Part shown: in pieces, positions 33,801-42,795 of the stretch | Position numbering within the stretch: position 1 is the first letter of the stretch | Layout: every line of letters begins with the position of its first letter | Source of the DNA: Phytohabitans suffuscus | Lineage (GTDB): Bacteria; Actinomycetota; Actinomycetes; Mycobacteriales; Micromonosporaceae | DNA length: 64,000 nucleotides | Reading direction: 5' to 3' | NCBI RefSeq assembly: GCF_011764565.1 | Contig: NZ_AP022871.1 | Location: 10,044,320 to 10,108,319 of the forward strand | The notes under the pieces: model-generated | Told to the model about the DNA's origin: nothing | Seen by the model: the letters and a program-made list of their open reading frames with translations, nothing else | Database searches by the model: none | Translations under genes and position numbers: made by a program

Positions 33801-34816
33801 GTGGTTGAGAGCTACGCGAGCGCTCGCACCTCCCGCCTGGACGAGATCGCCGCCACCGACCACATCCGGCTGCTGACCAGGGTCGCGCGGATGTACCACG
33901 AGCGGGGATGCGCCAGCCCCAGATCGCCGAGCAGCTGCACATCTCCCAGCCCCGGGTCTCGCGCCTGCTGAAGCGGGCCGTCGACCTCGGCATCGTGCGC
34001 ACCACCGTCAACGCGCCCCGCGGGGTGTACGCCGAACTGGAGGAGAAGGTCGAGCAGGCGTACGGCCTGACCGAGGTCATCGTCGCCGACACCGACGACA
34101 ACGCCGACGAGAGCCAGGTGATGCGCGCCCTGGGCTCGGCGGGGGCGGTCTACCTGGAGACCACCCTGATGGGCGGCGAGCGGATCGGGGTCTCCTCCTG
34201 GAGCTCCACCATCCTGGCCACCGTGGAGGCCATGCACCCGCGGCCCACGCCGGTGGCCAGCCAGGTCGTGCAGATGCTCGGCGGCGTCGGAAACGTGACC
34301 GCGCAGACCCAGGCCACCCGGATCACCGGTCGACTCGCCGCGCTGACCGGCGCCCAGGCCGTCTACCTGCAGGCCCCCGGCCTGCTCGCCTCCGGCGACA
34401 TGCGGCAGATGTTCGTCAGCGACCCCAACATCGAGCCGGTCCTGCGCGCCTGCGACGACCTGACCATGGCGCTGGTCGGCATCGGCAGCATCGAGCCGTC
34501 ACCGCTGCTGCGGGAGAGCGGCAACGCGTTCGCCGAGAGCGAGCTGCCCGCGCTGCGCGAGGCCGGCGCGGTCGGCGACGTCTGCATCCGCTTCTTCGAC
34601 GAGTCCGGCCGGCACATCGAGTCCGACCTCGACGACCGGGTCCTGGGCATCACCGCCGAGCGGCTGCGCGCGATCCCCCGGCGCGTCGCGGTCGCCGGCG
34701 GCACCCGCAAGACGACGGCGATCAGGGCCGCCCTCCTCGGCGGCTGGGTCGACGTCCTGATCACCGATCTCCAGGTGGCCCGCCGCCTCGCGGACGAGCA
34801 CACCGACCAGCCGTAG
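33801..34816 (+). CDS. SorC/DeoR-type sugar-binding transcriptional regulator, one-base frameshift
   Basis: GTG start after CAGGAGGACCCAA. The first 36 residues end LTRVARMYHERG; one base is then missing near 33906. The second frame continues directly with MRQPQIAEQLHISQPRVSRLLKRAVDLGIV, the helix-turn-helix. Residues from about 60 on form the sugar-binding domain: GSAGAVYLETTLMGGERIGVSSWSSTILATVEAM, VVQMLGGVGN, LQAPGLLAS, LVGIGSIEPSPLLRESG, GDVCIRFFDESG and VAGGTRKTTAIRAALLGGWVDVLITD. The repaired length is about 338 residues. It most likely senses a phosphorylated sugar from the neighbouring pathway and controls the isomerase-to-ABC operon and both secreted hydrolases. Confidence 0.85.
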
Positions 34817-35131
34817 CGGATCTCCAGCACCCTCCTACGCGCGCACCGGTCGTCGCCGCGAGGCCCTGCGCGACTCGCACCGCCGCTCGATCGTCGCGGT
34901 CGGCGGACGCGCGGCCCGCGACGGCGGCCGCGGCGCGCGGCTGAGCCGCGCCCGGAGCCCGGCGGCGCCCCGCCCACCCCGCCGTCACCTGCAGCAACAG
35001 CTCTTGACTTTTGTGTCACGCTGATTAAGGCTTTATGTCGAGTCACTTCTGAATAGAAATTCAGCGACTCACCGCGGCATCCGAGGCCGCCGAGCGTCCC
35101 AGGGGCACCCGTGGGACTCTGAGGAGGGTTT
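34817..35131. other. Intergenic region, promoter of the second secreted hydrolase
   Basis: The left 170 bp is featureless GC-rich DNA. The right part turns A/T-rich: TTGACT (35004) followed 16 bp later by TAAGGC/TT is a possible promoter, and a palindrome lies just downstream. The ribosome site GAGGAGGGTTT precedes the ATG at 35132. Confidence 0.5.
35049..35064. promoter_or_regulatory. Palindrome CTGAAT-N4-ATTCAG
   Basis: CTGAATAGAAATTCAG, flanked by GAGTC (35040-35044) and GACTC (35066-35070). It shares GAAT-N4-ATTC with 33731 and lies downstream of the putative promoter, where a repressor would block transcription. Confidence 0.6.
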
Positions 35132-36748
35132 ATGCGAATAATTCCGGATTCGATCGCGAGACGCCTCGCCCGCCGGCGCGCACTGCGCGCCATGGCGGCG
35201 GTATCGCTCGCGGGGATCCTTGCGGGAATCCTTGCGGGGATGGTCGCGACGAGCGGCGCGTCCGCGTCAGCCGGCGGGTCGGACCACCGGTCCGGCGGCT
35301 GGAGCGGTGGCGACAAGCCGCGCGTCATCCTCATGCACGACCCGGAGCTCGACGACCAGAACACGCTGGTGCGCTACCTGCTGTACAGCAACGAGTTCAA
35401 CACCGAGGGCCTGGTCTACTCCAGCAGCGGCGTGCACTGGGCCGGCGACGGCGAGGGCACGCTGTGGTACGTGCCCGGCCGCGAGTACACCCGGTTCGGG
35501 CTGAACCTGTGCCCGTGCACGTCGTGGCGCTGGAAGCCGGGCGAGCGGTTCATCGAGGAGGCGGTCGACATCTACGCGCGGGTCTACCCCAACCTGCGCC
35601 AGCACGCCGGCGGCTACCCCTCGCCGAAGGAGCTGCGGTCGAGGATCTACAACGGCAACATCGAGTTCGACGGTGACATCTCCAAGGACACCGCGGGCTC
35701 GAACCTGGTCCGCCAGAGCCTGCTCGACAACCGGCCCGGCCCGGTCTACCTGCTCACCGGCGCCGGCCAGAGCACGATCGCCCGCGCGCTGAAGTCCATC
35801 AAGGACCAGTACGAGAACACGCCGTCGTGGCCGCGGATCTACCAGAAGGTGTCGCAGAAGGCCATCATCCAGTCGTTCGGCGACCAGGACGGCACCTACG
35901 CCAGCTACATCGGGCAGAACTGGCCCGACATCGAGTTCCGCCAGATGTCCACCAGCATCTGGGGCTACGGCGCCCGCAACGCCGTGCTGCCGCAGGACGC
36001 CAGGTACCTGTCCGCCGCGTGGACCAAGGCGAACGTGTCCGACGTCGGGCCGTTCGGCGAGTACTACCGGGTCTGGGGCGACGGCAAGCAGATGGTCGAG
36101 GGCGACGTCTTCGACCACTTCGGCTACTCCGGCCTCACCACCGAGCAGCTCAGGGCGATGGGGTACGTGGTCTGGACACCCCCGCAGGAAAAGGGTTCCT
36201 GGATCTCCGAGGGCGATACCTCGATCTTCATGAACCTCGTCGACAACGGCCTGCGCGGCTACGTCGACGCCAGCTACGGCGGCTGGGGCGGGCGCGACGC
36301 CAACGACGTCGACCCGAACGGCGTCCCGTCCAGGAACTACGCCGCCAGCCGCTGGTTCGGCGCGGCACAGCAGGACTTCGCCGCCCGGATGCGGTGGACG
36401 GTCACCTCGCGGCACGCCAAGGCCAACCACGCGCCGACGGCCAGGGTCGCCGGCCAGCTCGACCGCACCGTCAAGCCCGGCCAGACGGTCCTGCTCACCG
36501 GCGTCACGTCCGACCCGGACCACGACAAGGTCACCAGCGGCTGGTGGCAGTACACGGACGCGGACACCTACCCGGGCACCGTCACGATCGACCAGATCTC
36601 CCGTGGACAGCACCAGAACGTCGTGAAGATCCGGGTACCGGCCGACGCGGCGCCCGGCCAGACGATCCACCTCGTCCTCCAGGCGACTGACGACGGCGCT
36701 CCCGCGCTGACCTCGTACCAGCGGGTCGTGCTCACCGTCAGGGGCTGA
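35132..36748 (+). CDS. Secreted Sde182-like protein: nucleoside-hydrolase-like domain plus Ig-like domain
   Basis: 538 residues. The signal peptide is long, with RRLARRR before the hydrophobic core, and cleavage is likely near ASASAG (about 46). The nucleoside-hydrolase-like domain (about 60-420) carries Asp70, Glu72, Asp74 and Asp75 (HDPELDDQNT), NEFNTEGLVYSSS, VYLLTGAGQSTIARAL and QNWPDIEF. The C-terminal Sde182 Ig-like domain (about 430-538) ends QATDDGAPALTSYQRVVLTVRG. It is probably an extracellular glycoside- or N-glycoside-type hydrolase; the substrate is unknown. It is the intact paralogue of the gene at 32304. Their position around a sugar regulator suggests they release the sugar that the ABC system imports. 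Confidence 0.82.
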   Translation: MRIIPDSIARRLARRRALRAMAAVSLAGILAGILAGMVATSGASASAGGSDHRSGGWSGGDKPRVILMHDPELDDQNTLVRYLLYSNEFNTEGLVYSSSGVHWAGDGEGTLWYVPGREYTRFGLNLCPCTSWRWKPGERFIEEAVDIYARVYPNLRQHAGGYPSPKELRSRIYNGNIEFDGDISKDTAGSNLVRQSLLDNRPGPVYLLTGAGQSTIARALKSIKDQYENTPSWPRIYQKVSQKAIIQSFGDQDGTYASYIGQNWPDIEFRQMSTSIWGYGARNAVLPQDARYLSAAWTKANVSDVGPFGEYYRVWGDGKQMVEGDVFDHFGYSGLTTEQLRAMGYVVWTPPQEKGSWISEGDTSIFMNLVDNGLRGYVDASYGGWGGRDANDVDPNGVPSRNYAASRWFGAAQQDFAARMRWTVTSRHAKANHAPTARVAGQLDRTVKPGQTVLLTGVTSDPDHDKVTSGWWQYTDADTYPGTVTIDQISRGQHQNVVKIRVPADAAPGQTIHLVLQATDDGAPALTSYQRVVLTVRG

Positions 36749-36793
36749 CCGACAGACCCTTCGGATACCCACACCCGCGCGGCCCCGGCCGCG

Positions 36794-36841
36794 GATCGTG
36801 GTATGAAACTGCCCCCAGAGGGGCGGATTCATACCACGATC
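36794..36841. repeat. 48-bp palindromic repeat, copy 3
   Basis: GATCGTGGTATG...CATACCACGATC with inner GCCCCC-AGAG-GGGC stem, same family as in the 17.9-18.9 kb region. Here it lies between two convergent genes and could end transcription from both sides. Confidence 0.8.
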
Positions 36842-36858
36842 CACCAACCGGAAGGTCC

Positions 36859-38040
36859 TTAGTGGAAGGCCCGGTTCCAGGCGTCGACCCAGACCTGCCG
36901 CTGCCTCATGAACTGCGCGACGAAGTCGGGATCGGAGTACAGCGTGGTGAAGTCGGTCAGCACGTACTGCGCCACTGCCGGGTCCTGCTTCATCGCGGTG
37001 GCGATGCTCGGCTTGGTGGGGCTGTAGATGAGCTTCGTCGTGAGCGGCAGCATGGCCTTGCCGTCCGGCGAGAACAGCGTGTTGATCAGCGCTTCGGCCA
37101 TCGCCGTCTTCTTCGTTCCGGCGACGATCTGCGGGCCGGTCGCGGCCTGGATATAGGTGTAGGTCGCGGAGCCGGCGCTGAGGTTGAGCGGTGCGAACCG
37201 GACCGGCGCGCCGGACTTCGCCAGGCCGTTGCAGCGCCCGTCGGACGAGATGGCCGCGCTGACCTCTCCACTTTGGACCATGTCGTCCGCCTCGGAGGTG
37301 GCGCCGTACAGCTTCAGGCCGGGGAGCTTCTTGAGCTGGTCGATGACGATCGACGGGTTGTCCAGCGGGGCACCGTAGTGGGCGGCCAGCGCCGACATGG
37401 TCAGGTTCCAGCGGGAGTTCGTCGGTTGCGGGAAGGCGACCGCGCCGAGCCGCGGGTCGAACCAGTCCTCGAACCGGTTCAGCCCGGCCACGCCCAGCTC
37501 GCCCAGCCGCGACTCGTTCACGCAGGCGCCGACCACCCAGACGTAGCCCGCCGGCCCCAGGTCGGGTACCGCGTACGCGCTGGGCGTGACGTCGCCGACG
37601 TTCGGGATGCGGGACCGGTCGACCTTCGCGAAGACCTCGTCGCGGGCGGCGTTGTAGAGCGTGGGGACGTACATGTCGAGCACGACGTCCACCGGCGGGG
37701 TGCCGCCGCGGGCGGCCAGCAGCTGGGTGAGGATCTCGTCCGGCCCCTGCTCGACCCACTCGATCTTCGCGCCGGTGGTCGACTCGAAGAGCTGGCCGAG
37801 GCCGGCGCGGGCACCGTCGGCGAGCCCACCGGGCGTCACCGACACGGTGATGGTCTCGCCGTCGAACTTGCAGTTGTTCTCGGCTGTCACGGCGCCGGAC
37901 GGCAGGGCGCAGGACGATGCCTGGTCCGCTCCGGCGTCGCCGTCGCCTCCGCAGGCGGCGAGCGCCAGCAGGAGGGCGGCGGTGCTGACCGCGCTGACGA
38001 TATGGTGGCGGCGCGTCCGCGCCGTGGTTGGTGTGGTCAT
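36859..38040 (-). CDS. Polyamine-type ABC substrate-binding lipoprotein (second copy)
   Basis: 393 residues. Lipobox LALAAC with Cys30. The mature protein has a Cys pair SCALPSGAVTAENNCKF and a type II binding-protein fold (LGQLFESTTGAKIEWVEQGPDEILTQLLA, VDVVLDMYVPTLYN, FDPRLGAVAFPQPTNSRWNLTMSALAAHYGAPLD, SGEVSAAISSDGRCNGLAKSGAPVRFAPLNL, QVWVDAWNRAF). It is a paralogue of the binding protein at 45668 and shares its cysteines. It is the last gene of the operon, far from the other ABC genes, so it may broaden the ligand range of the same permease. Confidence 0.9.
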   Translation of the reverse strand: MTTPTTARTRRHHIVSAVSTAALLLALAACGGDGDAGADQASSCALPSGAVTAENNCKFDGETITVSVTPGGLADGARAGLGQLFESTTGAKIEWVEQGPDEILTQLLAARGGTPPVDVVLDMYVPTLYNAARDEVFAKVDRSRIPNVGDVTPSAYAVPDLGPAGYVWVVGACVNESRLGELGVAGLNRFEDWFDPRLGAVAFPQPTNSRWNLTMSALAAHYGAPLDNPSIVIDQLKKLPGLKLYGATSEADDMVQSGEVSAAISSDGRCNGLAKSGAPVRFAPLNLSAGSATYTYIQAATGPQIVAGTKKTAMAEALINTLFSPDGKAMLPLTTKLIYSPTKPSIATAMKQDPAVAQYVLTDFTTLYSDPDFVAQFMRQRQVWVDAWNRAFH

Positions 38041-38193
38041 GAATGACGCCTCCTCGGGCGGATGCGCGCCGGCGTACGGGATGTCGCCGGCGAACCAGGT
38101 GGTGAGCCGCGGGGATGGCAGAACCGTACGAGGGCCGGCCGGTCCGAACCATGGACATGCGGTCGCGAAGTGGCGCCGCCGCTGGACAGGGTG

Positions 38194-39801
38194 TCAGTGT
38201 CGCCGCGCGGCGACGCTGTCGCCGGCGATGCGGCCGAACGCGATGCATTCGGCGATGTTTCCGCCGCCCGCGGGGTAGAGCATCCCGTACACGGAGCCGA
38301 ACTCGCCGGCCGAGTACAGGCCGGGGATCGGCTCGCCGGTGACCCGCATAACCCGGGCGTCGGCGTCGCGGCGCGCGCCGCCCTGCGTGTTGGGTCCACC
38401 CGGCCACATCCGCACCGCGTAGAACGGGCCGCCGGTCAGCGGTACGAGCGTGCGTGGCAGCCGGCCGAACTCGTCGTCGCCGTCGCGGCAGCCGGCGTTG
38501 AAGCGGTCGACGGTGCCGCGCAACGCCTCCCGGTCCATGCCGCACTGGTCGGCGAGGTCGTCGAGCGTGCCGGCCCGCCGGATCCAGCCGCGTTCCACCT
38601 CGGCGCGGTTGTCGTCGGACCACCGGATCTCACCCAGCGGCCCGCCGGGTCCGTAGAAGTCGGGCACCAGGCGGCCGCGGGCGAGCCTCGCCTCGTCGAA
38701 CACCCACCAGCTCGGGATCCTCGGGTAGAGCAGCCGGTGGCTGTCGAAGCCGGTCACCTCGTAGTAGAGCGTGTGGGTGCGGTACAGCTCGTTGGTGAAC
38801 CGGCGGCCGTAGCGGTCGACGAAGATACCCCCGGACAAGCGCTCGTCGGCGACGTCGACCGCGACGTCGTCGGCCACCCGCAGCGGGCCCGCCGCGCGCC
38901 GGCCGGTCGCGGCGCCGGCACCGAAGTCGCCGTACAGGATCTTGATGCCGCTCATGCCCTCGATCCCCCACAGGTCGAGCGGCACTCCGCCGGGGTAGCC
39001 GGAGTCCGGGAAGTGCCCGACGAGCCGGGCGGCGCAGGCGTTCATGTGCCACAGGTCCGCGCCGACCTCCATCGCCATCCGCACGCCGTCGCCGGTGTTC
39101 TCCGGGTTCCCGTAGAAGTGGGTGGGAAATGCCTTGAGGTAGGTGAGCTTCATCGACGGGTCGAACTCGAAGCCGCCGCAGGCCAGCACGACGCCGCGGG
39201 ACGCGCCGACATCGGTGGTGCGGCCGGAAGGGTCCCGCACCCGGACGCCGGTGACGCGCCCGGCCGCGTCCTCCAGCAGCCACTGGGCGGAGGCGCCGTA
39301 CCTGATGTCGATCGGCCGTTCGCGGGCCAGCCCTTGCAGGAACTCGTAGAGCCCGTACCCCCATCCGCGCGCGCCGGTGCCGCCCGGGTGCTCGCCCATG
39401 TCCGGCTTGTAGACGCTGATGCTCTCGAAGCCCTCGATGAACTCATGCTCGCCGTGGTCGGCGACCTGGACGACCGTCCCGCCGTTGCCGGTCAGCCAGC
39501 GCACGTTGTCGGCGGTGGCGCTGGCCCAGGCCCGCACCACCGCCGGGTCGGTCTCGGCGACCTCGCCGTTGAGCCGGACCAGCTGGTTCATGTAGTGGGT
39601 GGCGGCGTCGACGTCGCTGGGACACAGGAACAGGCCGCCGGAGAAGCGGCTGTTGGGCCGCCGCCGGTCGGCGCGCTGCTTCTCCAGCACCAGGACCTCG
39701 CAGCCGTGGTCGGCGGCGGTGAGCGCGGCCACCGCCCCGGCGTTGCCGAACCCCACCACGACGACCTCGACGGTCCGGTCGAAGCTTCCGGTCTTGAACA
39801 C
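38194..39801 (-). CDS. FAD-dependent oxidoreductase, fumarate-reductase/ketosteroid-dehydrogenase type
   Basis: 535 residues. FAD-binding VVVVGFGNAGAVAALTAADHGCEVLVLEKQ, an FSGGLFLCPSD active-site loop, VLACGGFEFDP, and a C-terminal GPNTQGGARRDADARVM then IPGLYSAGEFGSVYGMLYPAGGGNIAECIAFGRIAG. This is the flavocytochrome-c/tricarballylate-dehydrogenase/KstD superfamily; members desaturate C-C bonds next to carbonyl or carboxyl groups, or reduce them. It is one of four such paralogues here; all share the NTQGG-RD motif. No signal peptide, so cytoplasmic. Confidence 0.88.
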   Translation of the reverse strand: MFKTGSFDRTVEVVVVGFGNAGAVAALTAADHGCEVLVLEKQRADRRRPNSRFSGGLFLCPSDVDAATHYMNQLVRLNGEVAETDPAVVRAWASATADNVRWLTGNGGTVVQVADHGEHEFIEGFESISVYKPDMGEHPGGTGARGWGYGLYEFLQGLARERPIDIRYGASAQWLLEDAAGRVTGVRVRDPSGRTTDVGASRGVVLACGGFEFDPSMKLTYLKAFPTHFYGNPENTGDGVRMAMEVGADLWHMNACAARLVGHFPDSGYPGGVPLDLWGIEGMSGIKILYGDFGAGAATGRRAAGPLRVADDVAVDVADERLSGGIFVDRYGRRFTNELYRTHTLYYEVTGFDSHRLLYPRIPSWWVFDEARLARGRLVPDFYGPGGPLGEIRWSDDNRAEVERGWIRRAGTLDDLADQCGMDREALRGTVDRFNAGCRDGDDEFGRLPRTLVPLTGGPFYAVRMWPGGPNTQGGARRDADARVMRVTGEPIPGLYSAGEFGSVYGMLYPAGGGNIAECIAFGRIAGDSVAARRH

Positions 39802-39811
39802 GCGGTCCTCC

Positions 39812-41200
39812 TTAACTCCCGGGCGACAGCAGGGCGAAGACGTCGCGGACGTCGGGCTCCCGTTCGATGGCGAGGATCCGCTCCTCCAGCTCGCGCGAAC
39901 GGGCCGCCGGCAGCGCGCCGGACGCGTTGCCGCGGAACTTCTCCAGCACCTGCCGGTCGGTCATCGGGTGCGCCGGGGCGCCGCGCTGGACGGGTACCTC
40001 CGCCGGGAAGCGCCGCCCGCCGGCCAGTACCACCTCGGCCCGGCCGGGGAACGCGTCGCGAGCGGTGGGAAACTCGGCGACCTCGTACCGCACCCGGCGG
40101 GCGAGGGCGTGCACGGCCGGGTCGCCGAGGGCGTCCTCGATCGCCGCGTGGTCGAGGCGTCCGCGCAGCAGCCGGATCGCGAGCGCCACCGGGAGGCTGA
40201 ACTTCACGTGGTACGCGGTGCGCGCCACGCGCTTCTCGGCGAGCGGTTCGAGCACGATCGGCACCGCCGCGGGCGGGACGCCGACGACGATCTCCGCGAC
40301 CCGGTCGGGCGCCGCCCCGGACGCGTCCAGGGCGGCCGCGGCGGCGTCGACGGCGGCGTGCATGAGGTGGCAGACCGGGTACGGCTTCGGGGCGATGCGC
40401 GCGGTCTCCCAGACCGTCCCGAGGGTGTCCACGGCCGCCGCGAGCGCCTCCCCGGATCCGCCGGCGAAGGCGGCGACGACGCCGAACCGTCCTTCCAGGA
40501 CACGCCGCGGGCCGGTGGCGCCGTACCGGGCCAGCTCGACGGCCTCGATGCCGTTGCGGGCCGCCACGGCCGCGTTGACCGGCTTGGCCTCGCTGCCGTC
40601 GTCGAGGCATTCGAGGATGCCGGCGGCCATGCTGCCGGCCACGCCCAGCGCGTGGACCGTCCGGCCCGGCGGCAGGGCTTCGAGTCCGGCCGCGGCGAGG
40701 GCGGCGCCGAAGACGCCGCACACGGACGTGGGGTGGAAGCCGCGGGCCTGGAACCGGCCGGGCGCCGAGAGCCCGATCCGCGCCGTGGCCTCGGTCGCCG
40801 CGACGACCGCCCGGAGCAGGTCCGCCCCGGAGCGGGCGTGCGCCTCGGCGGCGGCCACCGCGGCCGGGACGACGACCGCGCTGATGTGGGCGGAGGCGCC
40901 GCGGTGCGTGTCGTCGTAGTCGAGGCCGTGGCAGAGCATGGCGTTCGCGAACGCGGCGGGCGCGGCCGCGACCCGGCGGTGCCCGCCGATCAGCGAGCAG
41001 TCTCCCGCCGCGGCCCGGTCCCGCACGAGGTCGCGGGCCGCGGTCGCCACCCCGCTGGCGGAGGCCGCCAGCCCGCAGCCGATGGTGTCCAGGATGTGCA
41101 GCGCGGTCGAGCGGCGCACCGGCGCGGGCACGTCGGCGAGCCGGAGCCGGCCGGCCCAGGCGACCAGCCGCGCCGAGGCGGTGGCGGCCGGCCCGGTCAC
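39812..41200 (-). CDS. MmgE/PrpD family protein
   Basis: 462 residues; GTG start overlapping the previous gene's stop (GTGA). The family includes 2-methylcitrate dehydratase, cis-aconitate decarboxylase and iminodisuccinate epimerase. Landmarks: ALHILDTIGCGLAASA, FANAMLCHGLDYDDTHRGASAHISAVVVPAAVAAAE, FHPTSVCGVFGAALAAAGLEALP, DGSEAKPVNAAVAARNGIEAVELA, KPYPVCHLMHAAVDAAAA, and YHVKFSLPVALAIRLL. It would act on a carboxylate or CoA-free acid linked to the flavoenzymes on both sides. Substrate cannot be assigned. Confidence 0.88.
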   Translation of the reverse strand: MTGPAATASARLVAWAGRLRLADVPAPVRRSTALHILDTIGCGLAASASGVATAARDLVRDRAAAGDCSLIGGHRRVAAAPAAFANAMLCHGLDYDDTHRGASAHISAVVVPAAVAAAEAHARSGADLLRAVVAATEATARIGLSAPGRFQARGFHPTSVCGVFGAALAAAGLEALPPGRTVHALGVAGSMAAGILECLDDGSEAKPVNAAVAARNGIEAVELARYGATGPRRVLEGRFGVVAAFAGGSGEALAAAVDTLGTVWETARIAPKPYPVCHLMHAAVDAAAAALDASGAAPDRVAEIVVGVPPAAVPIVLEPLAEKRVARTAYHVKFSLPVALAIRLLRGRLDHAAIEDALGDPAVHALARRVRYEVAEFPTARDAFPGRAEVVLAGGRRFPAEVPVQRGAPAHPMTDRQVLEKFRGNASGALPAARSRELEERILAIEREPDVRDVFALLSPGS

Positions 41201-42675
41201 GCCGGCCCGGCGTACGGGGGCTGCGCGGCGGCGGCGCGGCCGGCGATCCGGCCGTAGACGATGCCCTCGCTGACGTTGCCCGCGCCCGGGTACAGCGTCG
41301 CCCACATGGAGCCGAGCTCGCCGGCGCTGTACAGCCGCGGGATCGGCGACCCGTCCGGCCGCAGGATCCGCGCCCGCTCGTCGCGGCGCGGTCCGCCCTG
41401 GGTGTTGAACAGGGCCGGCCAGACCGGGATCGCGTAGTACGGTGGCGTGTCCAGCACCGCCATCCGGGACACCGGCCGGGCGTGGTCGTCGCCGCCGGAG
41501 ACCGCCGCGGCGTTGTACCGGCGCGCGGTCTCCACGAGGGCGCCGGCCGGAAGCCCCAGCTGCCCGGCCAGCTCCTGGAGTGTGCCGGCGCGCCGGATCC
41601 AGCCCTTGGCGATCTCCGCGCTGTTGTCGGCGCTCCACGGGTACCGGCGGTTCTCGCCGATCTCCAGCAGCGCCACCCGGCCGGCCAACCGGGTCTTCTC
41701 GTCGAACACGATCACGCTCGGCAGGCGCGGCAGGTCGCCGGTGCGGATGTCCGGCACCAGCAGGATCTGCGCTGCCGCGTGGTTCTCCACGGCCGTCTCG
41801 TCGACGAAGCGCCGGCCGGCCTGGTCGACGACGAAGAAGCCGTACGCCGGCATGAGCGCAAGGAAGGCGGCGTCCTCGCCCTCGAACGTGTACCCGAACG
41901 TCGAGACGACGCAGTTCATGTGCCACAGGTCGGCTCCGGCGGCCTGCGCCATCCGGATGCCGTCGCCGGTGTTGCGGCCCGGTGGCGACAGGGCCGGCAG
42001 GTGTACGCCGACCGCGTCGCGCAGGAGCTCGCCGCCGTAGTTGTAGCCGCCGCAGGTGAGGCACACGCCGCGCCGGGCGATGACCCGCCGGGGCCGGCCC
42101 TCGTGCCGCACCTCGACCCCGTACACGGCGCCGGCGGCGTCGACGAGCAGCCGCTGCGCCGGGGCGCCGGTCAGCACGCGGATGCCCCGCCGGGAGACGT
42201 TGCCCGACAGGAAGGCCCACAGCGACTCGCCGCCCTGCTCCCCGGCCTCGGCGGGGACCCGCAGGCGCAGCCCGATGCCGCCGGATCCGGGCAGGTCGGG
42301 GTACGCACTGCCCTGCTTGCGGTGCGGGAAGATCGGCTCCCACATGGCGAACGGCACCAGCTCCGAGCCGTTGGCCCGGAACCAGTCGCCGAGCCCGTCG
42401 AGACCGTCGACGAACGTCTCGACGAGCGGGCGGGGCGTACGGCCCTTCGTCAGCGCCAGGTAGTGCTCGATCGCGGCGTCGCGCCGGGCGACGGAGCCGA
42501 TCGAGCCGGCCGACTCGCGGGTGCTGCCGCCGCCCTCGGGCATCTTCTCCACGATCAGCACGTCGGCGCCGCGGTCGTGCGCCTCGACGGCGGCGGCGGC
42601 GCCTGCCCCGCCGTAGCCGACCACGAGCACGTCCGTGACGATGTCGGGCGCGGTCCCAGGGTTCGTACGCGTCAT
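41197..42675 (-). CDS. FAD-dependent oxidoreductase, fumarate-reductase type
   Basis: 492 residues; ATG after GAGAGGAGAAGTG. FAD-binding TDVLVVGYGGAGAAAAVEAHDRGADVLIVEKMPEGG, active-site loop RESAGSIGS, VCLTCGGYNYGGELL, C-terminal FNTQGGPRRDERARIL and IPRLYSAGELGSMWATLYPGAGNVSEGIVYGRIAG. Same superfamily as the genes at 38194, 54913 and the fused gene at 56400. It starts the FAD-MmgE/PrpD-FAD block that follows the ABC importer genes on the same strand. Confidence 0.88.
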   Translation of the reverse strand: MTRTNPGTAPDIVTDVLVVGYGGAGAAAAVEAHDRGADVLIVEKMPEGGGSTRESAGSIGSVARRDAAIEHYLALTKGRTPRPLVETFVDGLDGLGDWFRANGSELVPFAMWEPIFPHRKQGSAYPDLPGSGGIGLRLRVPAEAGEQGGESLWAFLSGNVSRRGIRVLTGAPAQRLLVDAAGAVYGVEVRHEGRPRRVIARRGVCLTCGGYNYGGELLRDAVGVHLPALSPPGRNTGDGIRMAQAAGADLWHMNCVVSTFGYTFEGEDAAFLALMPAYGFFVVDQAGRRFVDETAVENHAAAQILLVPDIRTGDLPRLPSVIVFDEKTRLAGRVALLEIGENRRYPWSADNSAEIAKGWIRRAGTLQELAGQLGLPAGALVETARRYNAAAVSGGDDHARPVSRMAVLDTPPYYAIPVWPALFNTQGGPRRDERARILRPDGSPIPRLYSAGELGSMWATLYPGAGNVSEGIVYGRIAGRAAAAQPPYAGPA

Positions 42676-42795
42676 CACTTCTCCTCTCGGGCGAGCTCTT
42701 GCGACTCGTTCCAGGCAGCGGGCAGCGGGTGGCGGGCAGCGGGCATCGCCGCGGCGGCCGGCGGTTCGCGGCGGCCGGCCGCGGATCGGGAGACC

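Noticed and set aside
36794..36841. Palindromic repeat considered as a CRISPR-like unit
   Set aside because: Copies are dispersed, inverted and not separated by regular spacers.
35267..38623. 1118-codon minus-strand frame
   Set aside because: It is the antisense shadow of the secreted hydrolase and neighbouring genes, a high-GC artefact.
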